5,227 nt of DNA from Campylobacterales bacterium (GTDB lineage: Bacteria > Campylobacterota > Campylobacteria > Campylobacterales > JALSKU01), in contig JALVXV010000008.1 of NCBI GenBank assembly GCA_027038235.1, forward strand, positions 1-5,227, written 5' to 3'. The translations under genes and the position numbers were made by a program. Each line of letters starts with the position of its first letter. The stretch's first letter is position 1. Positions 1-4,306 of this stretch are shown here, piece after piece. Under the pieces are notes generated by a model. That model had not been told where the DNA came from. It saw only the letters and a list, made by a program, of their open reading frames with translations, and did no database searches.

Positions 1-1
1 A

Positions 2-148
2 CAGTATGCAAAAGAACAAGGGATAAGTTTAAATAGACTCTTTGATGAATTGGCTACCGTTGCACTTGCCCAATTTGATGCAAAAACAAGATTTACTCTC
101 TTAGCATCTAAAGGTAATATAAAAAAAAGGAATGGATATTTTGGATAA
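2..148 (+). CDS. HicB/CopG-type antitoxin, C-terminal part, probably frameshifted at its end
   Basis: The gene enters from the left edge, so its start and any N-terminal DNA-binding strand are outside the window. The visible 48 residues read QYAKEQGISLNRLFDELATV and continue with an ALAQFDAKTRF-like segment and ASKGNIKK. This pattern, a helix with EQGISLN followed by an acidic helix and an ASKGN tail, is what I know from ribbon-helix-helix (HicB/CopG-like) antitoxins; the assignment is from memory of the family. As written, the frame stops at 146-148. Skipping one A in the A8 run at 121-128 gives GMDILDKLDKDM and a stop at 165-167, which matches the usual LDKLDK ending much better. No toxin gene follows; a partner could lie upstream, outside the window. 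Either a real indel or a sequencing error is possible. The family call is moderately secure, the function is not proven. Confidence 0.62.
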   Translation, partial: QYAKEQGISLNRLFDELATVALAQFDAKTRFTLLASKGNIKKRNGYFG

Positions 149-167
149 ATTGGATAAAGATATGTAG

Positions 168-386
168 TAAAAATTGGGCATCAGGAAAGAATTAAAAATA
201 AAAAATTATGCTTGAAGAAAAGTCATACAAGGTTAGAGTTTAACTTTTAACTTTTTGAGTATTTTTTATACTGCTATGCAAATAAACCCTAAATACCTTG
301 CAATTTCACTTTTTATAAAAATTAGGTAAAAGTCCTTAACTAAACGGCATTGCACCCAACCCCTATGATAAAAAGTAAAATTTTGG
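168..386. other. AT-rich intergenic region without a supported gene
   Basis: Between the end of the antitoxin fragment and the rpsU promoter I see no reading frame with convincing protein character. The longest plus-strand candidate with an ATG start noticed here encodes only 11 residues (208-243). The right part contains a sequence like an IS4-type terminus. A weak AGTAT/ATACT hairpin with a T5 loop lies at 258-272, too weak to call a terminator. The stretch is probably degenerate sequence, possibly left by a mobile element. Confidence 0.5.
333..351 (-). repeat. Possible IS4-type terminal inverted repeat (solitary end)
   Basis: Read on the minus strand this is AATGCCGTTTAGTTAAGGA. From memory, the outer end of E. 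coli IS4 reads TAATGCCGATCAGTTAAGGA, which would give 17 matches in 19 positions. The orientation puts the body of the element to the left, toward base 168. No transposase frame and no convincing second end are visible, so at most this is a solitary or decayed end. It rests on recall of a single reference sequence and should be treated as tentative. Confidence 0.3.
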
Positions 387-392
387 TATAAT
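387..392 (+). promoter_or_regulatory. rpsU promoter, -10 element
   Basis: A perfect TATAAT preceded by TTTTGG lies 36 bases before the rpsU start codon, which predicts a leader of roughly 30 bases. No recognisable -35 hexamer sits at the right distance (364-369 is TATGAT). That is compatible with Campylobacterota sigma-70 promoters, which rely mainly on the -10 box and upstream T-rich sequence. Confidence 0.6.
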
Positions 393-411
393 ATCAGTCA
401 AATTTTTTATG

Positions 412-422
412 AAAGGTGGTGA
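412..422 (+). promoter_or_regulatory. rpsU ribosome binding site
   Basis: AAAGGTGGTGA is a long match to the anti-Shine-Dalgarno sequence and ends 6 bases before the GTG at 429. An in-frame TAG at 426-428 directly precedes that GTG, so no longer start is possible. Two out-of-frame ATG codons (409 and 422) flank or overlap the site. Confidence 0.7.
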
Positions 423-428
423 TGTTAG

Positions 429-641
429 GTGCCAGGTATAAAAGTAGGTCCTAGAGAGTCTTTTGACGAAGCTTATAGAAAGTTCAAAAAGCAGATCGAT
501 CGTAACTTGATCGTTACTGAAGCTAGAGCTAGAAAATACTATGAGACTAAAACTGAAAAGCGAAAAAAGCAAAAGATTGCTGCTAAGAAGAAGATGCTCA
601 AAAAACTCTATATGCTAAGACGATACGAGTCAAGGCTCTAA
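429..641 (+). CDS. rpsU: 30S ribosomal protein S21
   Basis: S21 is a small basic protein of the 30S subunit that sits near the 3' end of 16S rRNA and assists translation initiation. The 70-residue product shows the family hallmarks: MPGIKV at the N-terminus, ESFDEAYRKFKKQIDRN in the first helix, a very basic second half (EKRKKQKIAAKKKMLKKL) and the ending LRRYESRL. The length is normal for the family. Translation starts at GTG; the codon just before is an in-frame TAG, and the strong ribosome binding site is correctly spaced. The gene has its own TATAAT promoter and a perfect hairpin terminator 8 bases after the stop, so it is most likely a single-gene transcript. Identification is secure. 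Confidence 0.97.
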   Translation: MPGIKVGPRESFDEAYRKFKKQIDRNLIVTEARARKYYETKTEKRKKQKIAAKKKMLKKLYMLRRYESRL

Positions 642-649
642 TCACACAC

Positions 650-678
650 TTGCGACCCATCTAGGGTCGCAATTTTCT
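650..678 (+). terminator. Rho-independent terminator of rpsU
   Basis: TTGCGACCC (650-658) pairs perfectly with GGGTCGCAA (664-672) around a 5-base loop, and TTTTCT follows. It lies 8 bases beyond the rpsU stop codon. The stem is much more GC-rich than its surroundings, as expected for an intrinsic terminator. Confidence 0.93.
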
Positions 679-739
679 ATCAAAATATCAACAACTTAAA
701 AACTTTATAGATAAACTTTAATAATTTTTTAGCTCTATT

Positions 740-754
740 TTAGTATCATACTAA
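740..754. promoter_or_regulatory. Palindrome in purT promoter region, possible operator
   Basis: TTAGTATCATACTAA is a perfect 7-base inverted repeat around a single C, centred 32 bases before the purT start. The left arm contains TAGTAT, which could serve as a -10 box, so a protein bound here could block transcription. It does not resemble the E. coli PurR operator. Short AT-rich palindromes also arise by chance, so the role is a guess. Confidence 0.3.
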
Positions 755-767
755 CAATAATTATAAC

Positions 768-773
768 AAAGGA
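768..773 (+). promoter_or_regulatory. purT ribosome binding site
   Basis: AAAGGA ends 5 bases before the ATG at 779 and supports that start. The resulting N-terminus aligns with E. coli PurT except for a few residues. Confidence 0.6.
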
Positions 774-778
774 CAAAC

Positions 779-1945
779 ATGATACTAACCACACCTTTAA
801 AAAGTAACAGTATAAAGATATTACTTCTAGGTAGTGGAGAATTGGGCAAAGAGGTGGCTATAGAGGCTAATAGACTTGGAGTAGAAGTTATTGCAGTTGA
901 TAGATATCCCAATGCACCAGCCCATCTAGTAGCTAACAAAAGTTATGTAATAGATATGAAAAATGAAGATGAAGTCTTAGAGGTTATCAAAAGAGAAAAG
1001 CCTGATTTTATCCTACCAGAAATTGAAGCTATAAATATTAAAGCTCTTTTTAAAGCCGAAGAGGAAGGATTTTTTGTTATCCCAAATGCTGAAGCAGTCA
1101 ATAAAACAATGAATAGAAAAAATATTAGAGAGTTTGCCGCTATAGAGCTTGGGCTTAAAACAAGTAAGTACAAATTTGTAAAGAGTTATGATGAGTTAGT
1201 AATAGCAGCTAACAAGATAGGTTATCCTTGTGTTATTAAACCTGTTATGAGTTCATCTGGTCATGGACAAAGTGTAGCAAAGAGTCAGGATGATTTAAAA
1301 ACTTCTTGGGAATTAGCAAAAGAGGCAAGAGGGGATGCTAGTGAGCTTATAGTAGAGGAGTTTATCAACTTTGATTATGAGATAACCTTACTAACAGCTA
1401 GAAATGAAACAGGTACTGTATTTTGTGAACCAATAGGTCATATTCAAAGGGATGGAGACTATATATTTTCTTGGCAACCTATGCAAATGAGTAAAACTGC
1501 TAAAAATAGAGCAAAAGATATAGCAAAGAGAGTAACAGATGGTCTTGGTGGAAGGGGAATATTTGGAGTAGAAATGTTTATAAAGGGTGATGAGGTATAT
1601 TTTAGCGAAGTTAGTCCAAGGCCTCATGATACTGGAATGGTTACAATGATAACTCAAAGTCAAAGTGAATTTGCACTTCATGTTAGAGCTGTTTTAAATC
1701 TGCCACTTGAATTTATAACTTACGGTAGCGGTGTTAGTGCGGCATATAAAAGTACTCAAGATAGTATAAGACCAACTTTTGAAGTAGCAAGTAGTGCTTT
1801 TAGTCAAAACAGTTTTGTTAGGATTTTTGGCAAACCTGAATCCCACAAAGGAAGAAGGATGGCTGTAGCACTAGTTTTTGGAGAAGTTGAAAAGTCTCTA
1901 AAACAAGCTGAAAAGATAATTACTTCTATAAAAGAGTTGAAATAA
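779..1945 (+). CDS. purT: Formate-dependent phosphoribosylglycinamide formyltransferase (GAR transformylase 2)
   Basis: PurT makes formyl-GAR from GAR, formate and ATP, the third step of purine synthesis, without needing formyl-tetrahydrofolate. It is a cytosolic ATP-grasp enzyme. The 388-residue product matches E. coli PurT (392 residues) along its whole length: LLGSGELGKEVAIE at 16-29, the substrate-binding PEIEAI at 80-85, MNR at 111-113, the KPVMSSSGHGQ phosphate loop at 154-164, the metal ligands E265 and E277, SEVSPRPHDTG at 276-286, and FGKPE with RR at 350-360. The loop has His at 162 where E. coli has Lys; all other key residues I can place are present. The start follows AAAGGA. The upstream terminator separates the gene from rpsU. 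No clear terminator follows, so transcription may continue into the next genes. Confidence 0.96.
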   Translation: MILTTPLKSNSIKILLLGSGELGKEVAIEANRLGVEVIAVDRYPNAPAHLVANKSYVIDMKNEDEVLEVIKREKPDFILPEIEAINIKALFKAEEEGFFVIPNAEAVNKTMNRKNIREFAAIELGLKTSKYKFVKSYDELVIAANKIGYPCVIKPVMSSSGHGQSVAKSQDDLKTSWELAKEARGDASELIVEEFINFDYEITLLTARNETGTVFCEPIGHIQRDGDYIFSWQPMQMSKTAKNRAKDIAKRVTDGLGGRGIFGVEMFIKGDEVYFSEVSPRPHDTGMVTMITQSQSEFALHVRAVLNLPLEFITYGSGVSAAYKSTQDSIRPTFEVASSAFSQNSFVRIFGKPESHKGRRMAVALVFGEVEKSLKQAEKIITSIKELK

Positions 1946-1953
1946 AAAGTCAA

Positions 1954-2004
1954 GAGCATGGAGCTAAGAGCTTAGAGCTTCTGGTCTCTAGTCTCTAGTC
2001 GCTT
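1954..2004. repeat. Imperfect heptamer tandem repeats between purT and the HTH gene
   Basis: Seven units of 7 bases can be read: GAGCATG, GAGCTAA, GAGCTTA, GAGCTTC, then two extra bases (TG), then GTCTCTA, GTCTCTA and GTCGCTT. The first four share GAGC and the last three share GTCNCT. The block is richer in GC than the flanking sequence and fills most of the 77-base gap. No strong hairpin with a T run forms, so it does not look like an intrinsic terminator. Its function is unknown; degenerate heptamer arrays of this kind typically arise by slippage. Confidence 0.7.
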
Positions 2005-2009
2005 AATCC

Positions 2010-2015
2010 AAAGGA
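2010..2015 (+). promoter_or_regulatory. Ribosome binding site of HTH/coiled-coil gene, inside a small hairpin
   Basis: AAAGGA lies 7 bases before the ATG at 2023. It sits within AATCC-AAA-GGATT (2005-2017), a 5-base-pair stem with a 3-base loop whose right arm includes the GGA. The hairpin is short and may be weak in the cell. Confidence 0.55.
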
Positions 2016-2022
2016 TTTTTAA

Positions 2023-2532
2023 ATGAAAAAACTAACAGTTAGCGAGGCAGCAAACTTTTTGGGAATAACAAAAGAGGCTATTTATAATAGAATTAGAAGG
2101 GGCAAATTAAGAACTATAAATGAAGATGGATTGAAATATGTAGTAGTTGAAGAGAGTATCAACTCAATACCAAAAACTAGACAGACAACCAAATCTTCAA
2201 CTGAAAAATATATCAATTTTTTAGAAAATGAGATTGAAGAGCTTAAAGCAAAAGTAAAAAAACTTGAAAGCGAAAATTCTAAACTCATTAGTGAAAAGCT
2301 TGAAATATTGGAAAAATCAAAAAAAGAGCTTGAAGAGATATTTGCTACAAGAGATGAGCAACTCAAGCAGATACTTCATCTTATGAATGAGAAATATGCA
2401 CTTCCAAAGATAGAGAGTGTAGAGGTTGTAGATACAGGAGTAAAAGAGCATAAAGATAAGAGTATTGAGCTTAAAGCAAAAAAGAGAGATAAAAAGAATA
2501 AAAAGCGAAGAAAAAAGAGGGACAAAAAATGA
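2023..2532 (+). CDS. HTH/coiled-coil DNA-binding protein of unknown function
   Basis: I do not recognise a named gene. Residues 1-47 look like an excisionase/MerR-like helix-turn-helix: LTVSEAANFLGITKEAIYNR followed by RRGKLRTI and a KYVVVEES strand. Residues 61-120 are a heptad-rich coiled coil (FLENEIEELKAKVKKLESEN onward), suggesting a dimer. After a short linker the last 17 residues are almost all Lys and Arg (KKRDKKNKKRRKKRDKK), a likely nucleic-acid-binding tail. No signal peptide or membrane segment is seen, so it should be cytoplasmic. It might belong to a Campylobacterota-specific uncharacterised family such as DUF3972, but this is an unchecked recollection. The stop overlaps the next start as ATGA, so it is probably translationally coupled to the dehydrogenase. 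A role as a regulator or nucleoid-associated protein is inference. Confidence 0.85.
   Translation: MKKLTVSEAANFLGITKEAIYNRIRRGKLRTINEDGLKYVVVEESINSIPKTRQTTKSSTEKYINFLENEIEELKAKVKKLESENSKLISEKLEILEKSKKELEEIFATRDEQLKQILHLMNEKYALPKIESVEVVDTGVKEHKDKSIELKAKKRDKKNKKRRKKRDKK
2517..2522 (+). promoter_or_regulatory. Ribosome binding site of the dehydrogenase gene
   Basis: GAGGGA ends 6 bases before the ATG at 2529. It is embedded in codons for the Lys/Arg-rich tail of the preceding protein, where the AG-rich coding sequence doubles as a Shine-Dalgarno site. Confidence 0.55.
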
Positions 2533-3467
2533 ATATACTCTTTTTAGATAGCAAAACTATAGGCGATGATATATCCTTAGATATTTTTAAACAATTTGGA
2601 AATTTTATATCTTATGAAACAACCCTTACAAAAGAAAATACATTAAAAAGAACAAAAAATGCTAACATTATTATAACTAACAAAGTTGTCATAGACAAAG
2701 ATATTATCGATAATGCTACAGACCTTAAGCTTATATGTGTAGCTGCAACTGGGATGAACAATATAGACTTAGAGTATGCAAAAAAGAGAGATATTGAGGT
2801 AAGAAATGTTGCTAATTACTCCACAAAGTCAGTTGCCCAACACACCTTTACTCTACTCTTTTATCTTTTAGGGCAGACAAAATATTATGATGATTTTGTA
2901 AAAGAGAGAAGATGGTGTGAGAGTAAGATTTTTACCCATCTTAAAAAACCTTTTTGGGAAATTTTTGATAAAACTTGGGGTATTATAGGACTAGGAAGTA
3001 TTGGGAAAGAGGTTGCAAAGATAGCTGAATGTTTTGGTGCAAATATTCTATACTACTCAACTAGTGGAAAAAATATAAATAGTAGCTACAAAAAAGTTAC
3101 CCTTGAAGAGCTTTTAAAAACTAGTGATATTATATCTATTCATGCTCCTCTTAATAACAATACTAACAACCTCCTAACAAAGAAGGAGCTTTTGAAAGTA
3201 AAAGATGGCTCTATCATTTTAAATCTTGGTAGAGGGGCTATCATCAATGAGGATGATTTAGCAGAAGTAATTGATGAAAAAGAGATATATGTTGGGCTTG
3301 ATGTAACAAAGAGAGAACCCTTACAAAAGGATTCACCACTTTTTAGCATAAAAAAGAAAAACAATTTGGTAATAACTCCCCATATCGCTTGGTCAAGCAT
3401 AGAGGCTAGAAATAGACTTGTACACAAAATAGCAAAAAATATAGAAAACTATCTAAAGGAGAGATAA
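2529..3467 (+). CDS. D-2-hydroxyacid dehydrogenase (hydroxypyruvate/glyoxylate reductase-like)
   Basis: This cytosolic NAD(P)H-dependent family reduces 2-keto acids to D-2-hydroxy acids. The 312-residue length is typical. Visible parts are the substrate-domain segment VAATGMNNIDLEYAKKRDI (71-89), NYSTKSVAQH (96-105), the Rossmann loop GLGSIG (154-159), and the catalytic set R235 in LNLGRGAI, E263 in KREP and H285 in TPHIAWSS. The residue that normally follows the second Rossmann strand as an acid is Ser here (YYSTSGKN, 175-182), which may allow NADPH use. The substrate is not decided by sequence; hydroxypyruvate or glyoxylate reductase (HprA-like) is the best guess. The start overlaps the previous stop (ATGA) and the stop overlaps the yajQ start (TAATG), so all three genes are probably coupled. 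As I recall, C. jejuni has the same dehydrogenase-yajQ pair. Confidence 0.92.
   Translation: MNILFLDSKTIGDDISLDIFKQFGNFISYETTLTKENTLKRTKNANIIITNKVVIDKDIIDNATDLKLICVAATGMNNIDLEYAKKRDIEVRNVANYSTKSVAQHTFTLLFYLLGQTKYYDDFVKERRWCESKIFTHLKKPFWEIFDKTWGIIGLGSIGKEVAKIAECFGANILYYSTSGKNINSSYKKVTLEELLKTSDIISIHAPLNNNTNNLLTKKELLKVKDGSIILNLGRGAIINEDDLAEVIDEKEIYVGLDVTKREPLQKDSPLFSIKKKNNLVITPHIAWSSIEARNRLVHKIAKNIENYLKER
3455..3461 (+). promoter_or_regulatory. yajQ ribosome binding site
   Basis: AAAGGAG, inside the last codons of the dehydrogenase gene, ends 5 bases before the ATG at 3467. It confirms that start and the one-base TAATG junction. Confidence 0.65.
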
Positions 3468-3964
3468 TGGCAAAAGAGCATAGTTTTGATATAAGTGCGG
3501 AAATTGATAAGCAAGAGCTTAAAAATGCAATAGAACAGGCAAAAAAAGAGATAGCAAATAGATATGATTTTAAAGGCTTAATAGCCCAAATTGATTATAA
3601 TGAAAAAAATAAACTCATAACACTTTTAGCAACAAGCGATAACAAAGCAGATGCTATAAAAGATATACTTTTATCTAAAACAATAAAAAGAGGTATATCT
3701 CCAAAAGCTTTAAAAGAGACAAAAAGAGAGAGTGCAAGTGGAGGAAATATAAAGGTTTACTTATCAGTAGTAGATACTATTTCAAGTGATGAAGCTAAAA
3801 TGATAACCAAAGAGATCAAATCATTAAAACTAAAAGTCCAAGCATCTATAAGAGGAGATATTGTAAGAGTTACAGGCAAGTCTATAGATGATTTGCAAAC
3901 TTGCATAAGAGTTATAAAAGAGAAGGATTTGGATATCCCTTTAAATTTTATAAACTTAAAGTAG
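3467..3964 (+). CDS. yajQ: YajQ-family nucleotide (cyclic di-GMP) binding protein
   Basis: YajQ proteins (formerly UPF0234) are small cytosolic proteins with two ferredoxin-like folds. Members in Xanthomonas and Pseudomonas are reported to bind cyclic di-GMP and to work with a transcription factor. The 165-residue product is the usual size and carries the family's signatures: HSFDISAEIDKQELKNAIEQ at the start, NRYDFKG at about 31-37, the KRGISPKALK segment in the middle, and an ending close to the family's DLDxPLxFxN (DLDIPLNFINLK). No membrane or secretion signal is present. The ATG is fixed by AAAGGAG and the overlap with the dehydrogenase stop. Family membership is secure; the ligand in this organism is inferred from relatives. 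Confidence 0.95.
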   Translation: MAKEHSFDISAEIDKQELKNAIEQAKKEIANRYDFKGLIAQIDYNEKNKLITLLATSDNKADAIKDILLSKTIKRGISPKALKETKRESASGGNIKVYLSVVDTISSDEAKMITKEIKSLKLKVQASIRGDIVRVTGKSIDDLQTCIRVIKEKDLDIPLNFINLK

Positions 3965-3970
3965 TTATAA

Positions 3971-4306
3971 TTGAAAGATATCCTTCCTGTACAAATACCT
4001 CCTATATTGGACAAAAAATGTAATTTATTAGCAATAATAATAACACTTATTTTGTTAACTTCTCCGGTACTATTAGCATTTGGATTTTGGTATGTATATG
4101 AACAGATTCTAATATCACTTTTTCTATTTATCTTTTTGCAATTTGTCTCAGGGGTTATTACATCAAAAATGAGAATATCTTCTATACCCTTTGATCAGAT
4201 AGATATAGATTTTACTACTTATGAGATAGCAAAATGGTATATAGATAAATATTTCTGTCCGAAAGAGATAACTCCTTCAGACAGAAAAGAGTTAATGAGT
4301 ACTTAA
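3971..4306 (+). CDS. Small two-helix inner membrane protein of unknown function
   Basis: I do not recognise a named family. The 111-residue product has a short proline-containing N-terminus (LPVQIPP), two hydrophobic segments at about 18-40 and 46-64, and a soluble tail of about 45 residues beginning SKMRISSIPFDQ. It is probably an inner membrane hairpin with both ends on one side; the basic residues at 15-16 and 66-68 suggest that side is the cytoplasm. The start is TTG, 6 bases after yajQ. A TAA codon directly precedes it in frame, so nothing longer is possible. The only upstream Shine-Dalgarno candidate is a weak AAAG at 3958-3961, so it may be translated by coupling to yajQ; a TTG at 4007 is a less likely alternative. 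The last 15 bases overlap the convergent oxidoreductase gene. Confidence 0.75.
   Translation: MKDILPVQIPPILDKKCNLLAIIITLILLTSPVLLAFGFWYVYEQILISLFLFIFLQFVSGVITSKMRISSIPFDQIDIDFTTYEIAKWYIDKYFCPKEITPSDRKELMST

Noticed and set aside
173..192. Possible left partner of the IS4-like end
   Set aside because: ATTGGGCATCAGGAAAGAAT shares only about 10 of 20 positions with the right end, too few in AT-rich DNA to call an inverted repeat.
208..243. Mini-ORF MLEEKSYKVRV
   Set aside because: Eleven residues, no ribosome binding site and no recognisable similarity; may be chance.
258..272. AGTAT/ATACT hairpin with T5 loop as a terminator of the antitoxin gene
   Set aside because: Only five AT-rich base pairs, no T run after the stem, and about 90 bases from the gene end.
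363..572. Minus-strand reading frame opposite rpsU
   Set aside because: Serine/phenylalanine-rich shadow of the lysine-rich S21 coding sequence; no family character.
1391..1681. Minus-strand 96-residue frame within purT
   Set aside because: Lies fully inside the well-supported purT gene and shows no family features.
2082..2366. Minus-strand 94-residue serine-rich frame
   Set aside because: Mirror image of the glutamate/lysine-rich coiled-coil codons of the HTH gene.
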